A DNA stretch of 6,588 nucleotides from an uncultured Eubacteriales bacterium (lineage in GTDB: Bacteria; Bacillota; Clostridia; Christensenellales; CAG-138), in assembly GCA_900550525.1 (NCBI GenBank), contig URSN01000105.1, positions 1 through 6,588 on the forward strand, in the 5' to 3' direction. Both the position numbers and the translations under genes were made by a program. The notes under the pieces were generated by a model. The model was not told the origin of the DNA. It made no database searches and saw only the letters and a list, made by a program, of their open reading frames with translations. Of this stretch, positions 1 through 6,468 are shown in pieces (the first letter of the stretch is position 1; each line of letters begins with the position of its first letter).

Positions 1-11
1 CATGCAAACAG

Positions 12-47
12 CCGCCCGCCGGATTTTTTCCGGCGGGCGGTTTTTTT
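12..47 (+). terminator. Factor-independent terminator of the upstream transcription unit
   Basis: An 11-bp perfect G+C-rich stem (12-22 pairing with 30-40) encloses a 7-nt A/T loop (23-29) and is followed at once by seven T residues (41-47). This is the textbook intrinsic terminator layout on the + strand. On the - strand the stem is followed by only a three-T run, so it is directional. It closes a gene lying left of the window and insulates the arg operon from read-through. Seen directly in the sequence; the upstream gene itself is not visible. Confidence 0.93.
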
Positions 48-69
48 GCGCGTCAAAGTGTCCAACCGT

Positions 70-83
70 ATGCATGATATGCA
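70..83. promoter_or_regulatory. Upstream ARG-box-like palindrome (candidate auxiliary operator)
   Basis: TGCAT-GAT-ATGCA (71-83) is a perfect inverted repeat with the same 5-nt arms as the promoter-proximal candidate ARG box, but with a 3-nt rather than 4-nt spacer. The 10-mer ATGCATGATA at 70-79 recurs exactly at 143-152, 73 bp downstream, which is close to seven helical turns. Arginine repressors (ArgR/AhrC) are hexamers that often bind paired sites, so this could be a distal operator. That role is inferred; the short spacer weakens the match to the family consensus. Confidence 0.4.
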
Positions 84-93
84 CGCCATAATG

Positions 94-99
94 TATAAT
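94..99 (+). promoter_or_regulatory. Possible second -10 element (TATAAT)
   Basis: A perfect consensus -10 hexamer, TATAAT, lies in the A+T-rich island upstream of argC, with TG directly before it (without the one-base gap of a true extended -10). At 17-nt spacing the -35 position would be TGCATG (71-76), a poor match that lies inside the palindrome at 71-83. If used, transcription would start near 106 and give a leader of about 100 nt. The promoter at 133-161 is a better overall match, so this one is secondary. Confidence 0.3.
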
Positions 100-132
100 T
101 AAAACAAAGTATTCAAATTCTGCAGAAAATAC

Positions 133-161
133 TTGCATAATCATGCATGATAGTGTATATT
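133..161 (+). promoter_or_regulatory. Predicted sigma-A-type promoter of the arg operon
   Basis: A -35-like TTGCAT (133-138) and a -10-like TATATT (156-161) are separated by exactly 17 nt, the optimal spacing for the housekeeping sigma factor. Transcription would begin near A168, leaving a leader of about 39 nt before the argC start at 207. The -35 hexamer lies within the candidate ARG box at 134-147, so repressor bound there would block RNA polymerase. Motif positions are seen directly; the promoter assignment is inference. Confidence 0.65.
134..147. promoter_or_regulatory. Candidate ARG box (ArgR/AhrC operator)
   Basis: TGCAT-AATC-ATGCA (134-147) is a perfect 5-bp inverted repeat with a 4-nt spacer. 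It has the geometry of the bacterial ARG box (TGAAT, four A/T-rich bases, ATTCA), differing symmetrically by A to C in one arm and T to G in the other. It overlaps the predicted -35 element, as expected for arginine-dependent repression of a biosynthetic operon. A 12-bp perfect palindrome, ATCATGCATGAT (140-151), overlaps its right half and may be part of the same operator. No argR gene is in the window. Confidence 0.55.
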
Positions 162-174
162 AGTCGCATCAAAG

Positions 175-192
175 AGCCGGGTGGTCCCGGCT
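175..192 (+). promoter_or_regulatory. 5' leader hairpin just upstream of the argC ribosome binding site
   Basis: A perfect 7-bp stem (175-181 pairing with 186-192) with loop TGGT (182-185) sits 2 nt before the argC Shine-Dalgarno GGAGGG (195-200). It has no following T-tract, so it is not an attenuator terminator. With transcription starting near 168, the hairpin would lie almost at the mRNA 5' end, where such structures commonly protect against 5'-end decay. It might also tune ribosome access. The structure is seen in the sequence; the role is inferred. Confidence 0.5.
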
Positions 193-206
193 GTGGAGGG
201 ATCTCG

Positions 207-1145
207 ATGAAAAAGGTGTTTATCGACGGCAGCGCCGGGACGACCGGCCTGCGCATCTTCGACCGTCTGCAAGCGCGCAGCGACATCCAGCTTCTGACGC
301 TTCCGGAAGCGGAGCGAAAGGACGAAGGCCGCCGCAGGCAGCTGCTCAACGAGGCAGACGCCGCGTTTTTGTGTCTGCCGGACGCAGCGGCGGAGGAAGC
401 GGCGGCGTGGGCGGAAAACCCGGACACTGTTGTGCTCGACACCTCGACGGCGCACCGCTCGGCTCCCGGCTGGTGCTACGGCTTTCCGGAGCTCTCCGCA
501 CTGCAGGAGGCCCGCATCCGGCAGGCCAGGCGCATCGCCGTGCCCGGCTGCCACGCAAGCGGGTATCTGGCGCTGGTGTGCCCGCTCGTGGACGCGGGGC
601 TGCTCGCGCCCTCCGCCGCGCTCAGCTGCACGTCGCTCACCGGCTACAGCGGCGGCGGCAAGGCGATGATCGCCGACTACGAGGCGCAGGACCGGCCGGA
701 GGCGCTCCTTGCGCCGCGCATCTACGGCCTGACGCAGCGGCACAAGCACCTTGCGGAGATGTGCGCCCAGTCGCGCCTGCCCGCGCCGGTGTTTTTGCCC
801 ATCGTGGCGGATTTTTACAGCGGCATGCTCGTCACCGTGCCGCTGCCCGCGCCGGCGCTTTGCCGCCCGCTCACGCCGGAATCGCTCGCCGCGCTGTACG
901 CGGCGCACTATGCCGGCAGCGCGTGCGTGCGCGTGCTGCCGCCCGTGGAGGAGGGCATGCTCGCGGCCAACGCGCTCTCCGGCTGCGACGGCATGGAGAT
1001 CATCGTCACCGGCAACGGCGAGCGCCTCGCGGCGCACGCGCGCTATGACAATCTTGGCAAGGGCGCCTCGGGCGCGGCGGTGCAGTGCATGAACCTGCTG
1101 CTCGGCGCGCCGGAGGCGGAAGGACTCAAACTCTGGAGGGAGTGA
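207..1145 (+). CDS. argC: N-acetyl-gamma-glutamyl-phosphate reductase, short (type 2) form
   Basis: ArgC carries out the third step of cyclic arginine synthesis, the NADPH-dependent reduction of N-acetylglutamyl phosphate to N-acetylglutamate semialdehyde in the cytoplasm. The 312-residue protein opens with a Rossmann nucleotide-binding loop GSAGTTG (8-14). The catalytic cysteine is Cys115 in PGCHASG. GYSGGGK (146-152) and HKHLAE (179-184) match the substrate-binding and catalytic-histidine regions. The opening FIDGSAGTTGL and the length of about 310 residues fit the type 2 AGPR subfamily rather than the longer E. coli-like type 1. The start at 207 is chosen because GGAGGG (195-200) lies 6 nt upstream and the family conservation begins there. 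The in-frame ATG at 147 falls within the predicted promoter and would add 20 unconserved residues. It is the first gene of the operon; argJ follows after 7 nt. Confidence 0.96.
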   Translation: MKKVFIDGSAGTTGLRIFDRLQARSDIQLLTLPEAERKDEGRRRQLLNEADAAFLCLPDAAAEEAAAWAENPDTVVLDTSTAHRSAPGWCYGFPELSALQEARIRQARRIAVPGCHASGYLALVCPLVDAGLLAPSAALSCTSLTGYSGGGKAMIADYEAQDRPEALLAPRIYGLTQRHKHLAEMCAQSRLPAPVFLPIVADFYSGMLVTVPLPAPALCRPLTPESLAALYAAHYAGSACVRVLPPVEEGMLAANALSGCDGMEIIVTGNGERLAAHARYDNLGKGASGAAVQCMNLLLGAPEAEGLKLWRE

Positions 1146-1152
1146 AACGGCC

Positions 1153-2367
1153 ATGAAGCAGGTATCGGGCGGCGTGTGCGCGCCGCAGGGATTCACCGCG
1201 GCGGGCGTGCATTGCGGCGTCCGCAAGAACAGGACCAAGCGCGATCTCGCGCTCATCGTGAGCGAGGCGCCGTGCGCGGCCGCGGCGGTCTATACGCAAA
1301 ACCTCGTCAAGGGCGCGCCGATCGCCGTCACGCGCGCGCATCTGCAAAACGGCTTTGCGCAGGCGATCGTGTGCAACAGCGGCAACGCCAACACCTGCAA
1401 CGCCGGCGGCGAGCAGGTGGCCGGGCGCATGTGCGCCGCGGCGGCCCAGGCGCTGGGCATCGACGCTTCGGACGTGATCGTCGCCTCCACGGGCGTGATC
1501 GGCCAGCCGCTCGACCCGGCGCCCATCGAGGCGGCCATGCCCGCGCTTGCGGCGGCGCTCTCGCGCGGCGGCAGCGGCGACGCGGCCGAGGCGATCATGA
1601 CCACCGACCTTGCGAAAAAGGAGGTCGCCGTCGCGTTTGAGGCGGGCGGGCGCACGTGCACGCTCGGCGGCATCGCCAAGGGCTCGGGCATGATCCATCC
1701 GAACATGGCCACCATGCTCGTGTTTTTGACGACCGACGCGGCCATCAGCCCGGATATGCTGCGCCTTGCGCTCAGCGCCGACGTGAAGGATTCGTTCAAC
1801 ATGATCAGCGTCGATGGCGACACCTCCACCAACGACATGGTCGCCATCCTCGCAAACGGCCTTGCGGGCAACCCGGTCATCGCCGCGCCCGGCAGCGATT
1901 TTGACGCGTTCGCCGCGGCGCTCGCGTGCGTCACGCGGCAGCTGTGCCGCGCCATCGCGCACGACGGCGAGGGGGCCGGACGGCTGCTGACCTGCCGCGT
2001 CAGCGGCGCGCGCAGCGCGGCCGACGCGCGCACGGTCGCCAAGGCGGTCATCTGCTCGAACCTCGTTAAGACGGCCCTGGCCGGCGCGGACGCCAACTGG
2101 GGCCGCGTGCTGTGCGCCGTCGGGTACAGCGGCGCGGCGGTGGATGTGGACGGCGTGGCGGTGCGCTTTGCCTCCGCCGCCGGCACGGTGGCCGTATGCA
2201 GCGGGGGGCGCGGCGTGCCGTTCTCCGAGGAGCTCGCGCACGCCGTGCTCTCCGAGGACGAGGTGGAGATCCTGCTCGACCTCTCCGACGGCGAGGGCTG
2301 CGCCGAGGCGTGGGGGTGCGACCTCACGTGCGAATACGTAAAGATCAACAGCGATTACAGGACCTGA
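1153..2367 (+). CDS. argJ: Glutamate N-acetyltransferase (ornithine acetyltransferase) ArgJ
   Basis: ArgJ moves the acetyl group from N-acetylornithine to glutamate, giving ornithine and regenerating N-acetylglutamate. Some members also use acetyl-CoA. This 404-residue protein has the normal family length. It is an autoprocessing Ntn-fold enzyme: KGSGMI (176-181) precedes MATML, and cleavage between Ala186 and Thr187 should give an alpha chain (1-186) and a beta chain whose N-terminal Thr187 is the nucleophile. STGVIG (112-117) carries the Thr113-Gly114 oxyanion hole. NSGNANTCNA (75-84) and the C-terminal EYVKINSDYRT are also typical of the family. A GGAGGG at 1135-1140 lies 12 nt before the ATG, slightly far but clear. 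The sequence does not settle whether the enzyme is mono- or bifunctional. With no argA or argE in view, ArgJ is the visible source of N-acetylglutamate. Confidence 0.97.
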   Translation: MKQVSGGVCAPQGFTAAGVHCGVRKNRTKRDLALIVSEAPCAAAAVYTQNLVKGAPIAVTRAHLQNGFAQAIVCNSGNANTCNAGGEQVAGRMCAAAAQALGIDASDVIVASTGVIGQPLDPAPIEAAMPALAAALSRGGSGDAAEAIMTTDLAKKEVAVAFEAGGRTCTLGGIAKGSGMIHPNMATMLVFLTTDAAISPDMLRLALSADVKDSFNMISVDGDTSTNDMVAILANGLAGNPVIAAPGSDFDAFAAALACVTRQLCRAIAHDGEGAGRLLTCRVSGARSAADARTVAKAVICSNLVKTALAGADANWGRVLCAVGYSGAAVDVDGVAVRFASAAGTVAVCSGGRGVPFSEELAHAVLSEDEVEILLDLSDGEGCAEAWGCDLTCEYVKINSDYRT

Positions 2368-2384
2368 AGCGGAGGATGTTTTCC

Positions 2385-3236
2385 ATGCAGCTGACCAACG
2401 CGCAGCGGGCCGAGGTGCTCTGCAACGCGCTGCCCTATATCCAGGCCTATAAGGACAAGATCGTCGTCGTCAAATACGGCGGCAACGCCATGGTGAACGA
2501 GGACATCAAGCGCAGCGTGATGGGCGATGTGATGCTGCTGCGGCTCATCGGCGTGCGCGTGGTCGTCGTGCACGGCGGCGGGCCGGAGATCTCGGGCCTG
2601 CTCAAGCGCCTGGGCAAGCAGAGCGCGTTTGTGGACGGCCTGCGCGTCACCGACGCGGAGACGGCCGAGGTCGTGCAGATGGTGCTCGCCGGCAAGGTGA
2701 ACAAGAGCCTCGTGAGCCTGCTGCAAACGCTCGGCGGCCGCGCGGTGGGCCTGTGCGGGCTCGACGGCGGCATGATCGAGGCCAGGCAGCTCGACGAGCG
2801 GCTGGGCTTTGTGGGCGAGATCACGCGCGTGGATCCGCAGATCGTGCTCGACGTGCTGGAAAAGGGGTACATCCCCGTCGTCTCCCCCGTCGCGCGCGGC
2901 GAAAACGGCGAGACGTACAACATCACCGCCGATACCGCCGCGGCGCGCCTGGCCGCGGCGCTGCGGGCCGAGTGCCTCATCTCCATGACGGACACCGCCG
3001 GCGTGCTGCGCGATCCGCACGACCCGCAGTCCGTCATCCCGTACATCGGCGTGAGCGAGGCGCCGCAGCTCATGCGCGAGGGCGTCATCTCCGGCGGCAT
3101 GATCCCCAAGATCGGCTGCTGCATCGAGGCCATCCGCCGCGGCGTGAAGAAGGTGTTCGTGCTCGACGGCACGACGCCGCACGCCATCCTGATCGAGATA
3201 TTGACCAACGAGGGCATCGGCACGATGTTCCGTTGA
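2385..3236 (+). CDS. argB: Acetylglutamate kinase, arginine-inhibited type
   Basis: ArgB phosphorylates N-acetylglutamate with ATP, usually the committed and feedback-controlled step. The 283-residue protein has the amino acid kinase fold: KYGGNAM (Lys30 onward) and HGGGPE (63-68) form the phosphate and substrate loops, FVDGLRVTD (82-90) contains Arg87 for N-acetylglutamate binding, NITAD (179-183) is the second substrate motif, and GGMIPK (237-242) carries the nucleotide-side Lys242. The N-terminal helix (about 3-22) before the first strand, and the C-terminal HAILIEILTNEGIGTMF (266-282), match the hexameric arginine-sensitive kinases and not the shorter insensitive type of E. coli. Feedback inhibition by arginine is therefore expected, by inference from the family. 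Start 2385 is preferred because GGAGG (2371-2375) is 9 nt away; the in-frame ATG at 2376 abuts the Shine-Dalgarno. It lies 17 nt after argJ. Confidence 0.97.
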   Translation: MQLTNAQRAEVLCNALPYIQAYKDKIVVVKYGGNAMVNEDIKRSVMGDVMLLRLIGVRVVVVHGGGPEISGLLKRLGKQSAFVDGLRVTDAETAEVVQMVLAGKVNKSLVSLLQTLGGRAVGLCGLDGGMIEARQLDERLGFVGEITRVDPQIVLDVLEKGYIPVVSPVARGENGETYNITADTAAARLAAALRAECLISMTDTAGVLRDPHDPQSVIPYIGVSEAPQLMREGVISGGMIPKIGCCIEAIRRGVKKVFVLDGTTPHAILIEILTNEGIGTMFR

Positions 3237-3250
3237 CGGCGGAGGCGGGC

Positions 3251-3940
3251 ATGAAGGAGGCGCTGCGCTTTGCGCTGGTCAAGACGATCCCCGTGCTGCT
3301 GGGGTACCTGTTCCTCGGCGTGGCCTTTGGCGTGGTGCTCCAGCGCAGCGGCTACGGCGCGCCGTGGGCGCTGCTGGCCAGCACCGTGATCTACGCCGGC
3401 AGCGGCCAGTTCGTCATGGCGGACCTGCTCGCCGCGGGCGCGGGGCTGCTGACCGTGGCGGCGACGGCGCTGCTGGTCAACAGCCGCCATATCTTCTACG
3501 GGCTGACGTTTGTGGAACGGTTCCGCGGCATGCCGGGGCGGGCGTATATGATCTTTTCGCTCACGGACGAGACGTACTCGCTGCTGTGCGCGCTGCGCGC
3601 GCCGGAGGGGATCGACGAAAACCGGGCCATGCTGCTCATCGCGCTGCTCGACCAGAGCTACTGGGTGCTGGGCAGCTGCCTGGGCGCGCTGCTGGGGCAG
3701 GCGCTGCCGGTGGACCTGACCGGCATCGACTTTGCCATGACGGCGCTGTTCACCGTCATCCTCGTCGAGCAGGTGCGCGCGGCGGGGCAGCGGCTGCCGG
3801 CGCTCATCGGCGGCGCGTGCGCGCTGCTGATGCTGCTGCTGCTCGGCCCGGAGGCGTTCCTGCTGCCGTCGCTGCTTATGACGGTGACGCTGCTGTTCTG
3901 CTGCCGCCGCCCGCTGGAGAAGGGGAGGGCCGCGGCATGA
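3251..3940 (+). CDS. azlC: AzlC family amino acid exporter, large subunit
   Basis: A 229-residue integral membrane protein of the AzlC family. This is the large subunit of the two-component LIV-E type exporters (AzlCD in Bacillus subtilis, linked to 4-azaleucine resistance; BrnFE in Corynebacterium, which exports branched-chain amino acids and methionine). Family motifs are YAGSGQF (48-54), VNSRHIFYGL (76-85), SLTDETYSL (103-111) and GIDFAMTALF (158-167). Hydrophobic segments lie roughly at 12-31, 39-60, 64-77, 127-149, 160-174, 182-199 and 201-218. GGAGG (3241-3245) lies 5 nt before the ATG. The gene starts 14 nt after argB and overlaps azlD by 4 nt (ATGA), so it is firmly inside the arg operon. 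Base composition resembles its neighbours, with no sign of recent foreign origin. The substrate cannot be read from sequence; the location suggests an arginine-pathway link, but a branched-chain amino acid role remains possible. Confidence 0.93.
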   Translation: MKEALRFALVKTIPVLLGYLFLGVAFGVVLQRSGYGAPWALLASTVIYAGSGQFVMADLLAAGAGLLTVAATALLVNSRHIFYGLTFVERFRGMPGRAYMIFSLTDETYSLLCALRAPEGIDENRAMLLIALLDQSYWVLGSCLGALLGQALPVDLTGIDFAMTALFTVILVEQVRAAGQRLPALIGGACALLMLLLLGPEAFLLPSLLMTVTLLFCCRRPLEKGRAAA

Positions 3941-4272
3941 CGCGCACGGGATACGCCCTGCTCGTGATCCTCGTCACGGCCGCCTGCACGCTGCTCACGC
4001 GGGCGCTGCCGTTTGCGGTGTTCGGCAGCCGCCGCCCGGTGCCGGAGCCGGTGCGCTATCTCGGCGGCGTGCTGCCGCCGGCCATCATGGCCACGCTCGT
4101 GGTCTACTGCCTGCGGGACGTGCAGCTCCTCAGCGGCGACCACGGGCTGCCGTCGTTTCTCGGCGTGGCGGTCACGGCGCTGCTGCACCTGAAGTGGCGC
4201 AATACGCTTTTGAGCATCGCCGGCGGCACGGCGGCATACATGCTGCTGATCCGCTTCGCATTCCCCGCATGA
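3937..4272 (+). CDS. azlD: AzlD family amino acid exporter, small subunit
   Basis: A 111-residue small membrane protein, the usual size for AzlD, the obligate partner of AzlC. Recognisable family features are TRALPFAVFG (21-30), the RYLGGVLPPAIMATLVVY stretch (40-57) and LHLKWRNTLLSIAGGTAAYM (83-102). Four hydrophobic segments fit the family topology: about 5-22, 42-60, 71-83 and 88-106. The start codon overlaps the azlC stop as ATGA (3937-3940), which implies translational coupling and roughly matched subunit synthesis. A GGAGG (3924-3928) lies 8 nt upstream. argD begins 20 nt after the stop. Substrate unknown, as for AzlC. Confidence 0.93.
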   Translation: MTRTGYALLVILVTAACTLLTRALPFAVFGSRRPVPEPVRYLGGVLPPAIMATLVVYCLRDVQLLSGDHGLPSFLGVAVTALLHLKWRNTLLSIAGGTAAYMLLIRFAFPA

Positions 4273-4292
4273 CGGAAAAGGAGGGAACCATC

Positions 4293-5449
4293 ATGGACAT
4301 TCGCGCGCTGGACAGGGCCTATATCGCCGGCACGTACGACCGGTATGAGCCGGTGCTCGTCAGCGGGCACGGCTCGCTCGTGTACGACGAGGCGGGCAGG
4401 CGGTATATCGACATGGGCTCCGGCATCGCGGTCAACGCCTTCGGCGTGGCCGACGCGGCCTGGGCCGAGGCGGTGGCGCAGCAGGCAAGGCGCCTGCAGC
4501 ACGCCTGCAACAAGTATTACACCGCGCCGCAGGCGCAGCTGGCCGAGCAGCTCTGCGCCCGCACGGGGATGCGGAAGGTGTTCTTCTGCAACTCCGGCGC
4601 GGAGGCGAACGAGTGCGCGCTCAAGGTCGCGCGCAAGTACGGCAGCGACCGCTACGGCGCGGCGCGGCCGACCATCATCACGCTCGAGAACAGCTTCCAC
4701 GGCCGCACCATCGCCACGCTGGCGGCCACCGGGCAGGAGGCCATGCACCGGGATTTCGGCCCGTTCCCGCCGGGCTTTCGGCATGTGAAGGCGGGCGATG
4801 TTCGGGCGATGGAGCAGGCGTTCGACGGCACGGTGTGCGGCGTGCTGATCGAGCTGGTGCAGGGCGAGGGCGGCGTCAACGTGCTCGAGCCGGCGTATGT
4901 GCGCGCCGTCGAGCGCCTGTGCCGCGACAACGACGCACTGTTCATGATCGACGAGGTGCAGACCGGCAACGGCCGCACCGGCACGCTGTATGCGTTTGAG
5001 GGCTACGGCGTGGAGCCGGACGTGGTCACCACGGCCAAGGGGCTCGCCGGCGGGCTGCCCATCGGCGCGGCACTGCTGGGCGCGCGCGCGCAGGACGTGC
5101 TCAAAAGCGGCGACCACGGCTCCACCTTCGGCGGCAACCCGGTGTGCGCGGCGGCGGCGCTGAGCGTGCTCGGCCGCATCGCCGAGGCGCTGCTGAGCGA
5201 CGTGCGCCTCAAGGGCGCCGCGCTGCGGGAGACGCTCGCCGCCGCGCGCGGCGTGCGCCGCGTGACGGGGCTCGGGCTCATGCTCGGCGTGGAAACGGAA
5301 AAACCGGCGGCGGACGTCGTCCGCCGCTGCATGGAGCGCGGCGTGCTCGCGCTGACGGCCAAGGACAAGGTGCGGCTGCTGCCGGCGCTCAACATCCCGT
5401 TCGAGCTGCTGGAGGAGGCCGCGCAAATCATCAAAGGAGTGATCGAAGA

Positions 5450-5453
<4 letters not shown>
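4293..5453 (+). CDS. argD: Acetylornithine aminotransferase
   Basis: ArgD is a cytoplasmic PLP enzyme that transfers an amino group from glutamate to N-acetylglutamate semialdehyde, giving N-acetylornithine. The 386-residue class III aminotransferase has the family's usual length. NSGAEANE (100-107) is the phosphate-binding loop, SFHGRT (134-139) includes the ring-stacking Phe135, Asp220 in IDEVQTGNGRTG pairs with the pyridine nitrogen, Lys249 in TAKGLAGG forms the Schiff base, and Thr278 in STFGGNP contacts the PLP phosphate of the other subunit. Context and the IDEVQTG...GRTG pattern favour ArgD over ornithine-delta or GABA aminotransferase, although ArgD enzymes can also accept succinyldiaminopimelate precursors. 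Start 4293 is chosen because AAGGAGGG (4278-4285) lies 7 nt upstream. An in-frame ATG at 4269 overlaps the azlD stop and would add 8 residues. It overlaps argF by 4 nt. Confidence 0.96.
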
Positions 5454-6358
<905 letters not shown>

Positions 6359-6365
6359 GCCCTGA

Positions 6366-6394
6366 GCGCGCGGCGGGCCGCGGCCCCCGCGCGC
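6366..6394 (+). other. Very stable G+C hairpin directly after argF
   Basis: An 8-bp all-G/C stem (6366-6373 with 6387-6394) continues, after a bulged C6374, into a 4-bp stem (6375-6378 with 6383-6386) closed by loop CGCG. It starts 8 nt after the argF stop and has no following T-run, so it is not itself an intrinsic terminator. A structure of this stability at the 3' end of an operon mRNA could block 3'-exonucleases or assist pausing before the terminator at 6437. Structure seen in the sequence; function inferred. In DNA this G+C-rich, some hairpins arise by chance. Confidence 0.45.
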
Positions 6395-6436
6395 ATCCCG
6401 CCGCCCCTTGCCGGGGGCGCTCAAGCGGACGACGGA

Positions 6437-6468
6437 GGCGGGGCGCCATGCGCCCCGCCCTTCTTTTT
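6437..6468 (+). terminator. Factor-independent terminator of the arg operon
   Basis: A perfect 10-bp G+C stem (6437-6446 with 6450-6459) with a CAT loop is followed by CTTCTTTTT (6460-6468). It lies about 80 nt after the argF stop codon and ends the operon. It is directional for the + strand; the - strand lacks a T-run after the stem. The three-base loop is short but compatible with an intrinsic terminator. Confidence 0.88.

Noticed and set aside
143..163. Tiny frame ATG CAT GAT AGT GTA TAT TAG as a possible arginine leader peptide
   Set aside because: It has no arginine codons, no ribosome binding site, and lies upstream of the predicted transcription start. No attenuator follows it.
147..206. 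Upstream in-frame ATG that would extend argC by 20 residues
   Set aside because: It lies between the predicted -35 and -10, lacks a Shine-Dalgarno, and adds residues absent from the conserved Rossmann start; the ATG at 207 has GGAGGG 6 nt upstream.
100..206. Possible T-box or other riboswitch in the argC leader
   Set aside because: The leader is at most about 100 nt, has no T-box sequence, no specifier-loop architecture, and no terminator/antiterminator pair before argC.
141..1256. 371-codon open frame on the - strand opposite argC
   Set aside because: Its translation is rich in Arg, Ala, His and Gly with no recognisable domain, and it lies entirely antisense to a convincing argC. Long antisense frames are expected where codon third positions are almost all G or C.
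1126..2241. 371-codon open frame on the - strand opposite argJ
   Set aside because: Same low-complexity Arg/Ala/His/Asp-rich composition and fully antisense to argJ, which carries intact catalytic motifs. It is a composition artefact.
2376..2384. Alternative argB start at 2376 (MFSMQL)
   Set aside because: It would directly abut the GGAGG at 2371-2375, leaving no spacing for initiation; 2385 has 9 nt spacing.
3251..4272. azlCD as a recent horizontally acquired insertion
   Set aside because: Base composition and third-position G/C preference match the flanking arg genes, Shine-Dalgarno style is the same, and there are no flanking repeats, transposase remnants or gene scars.
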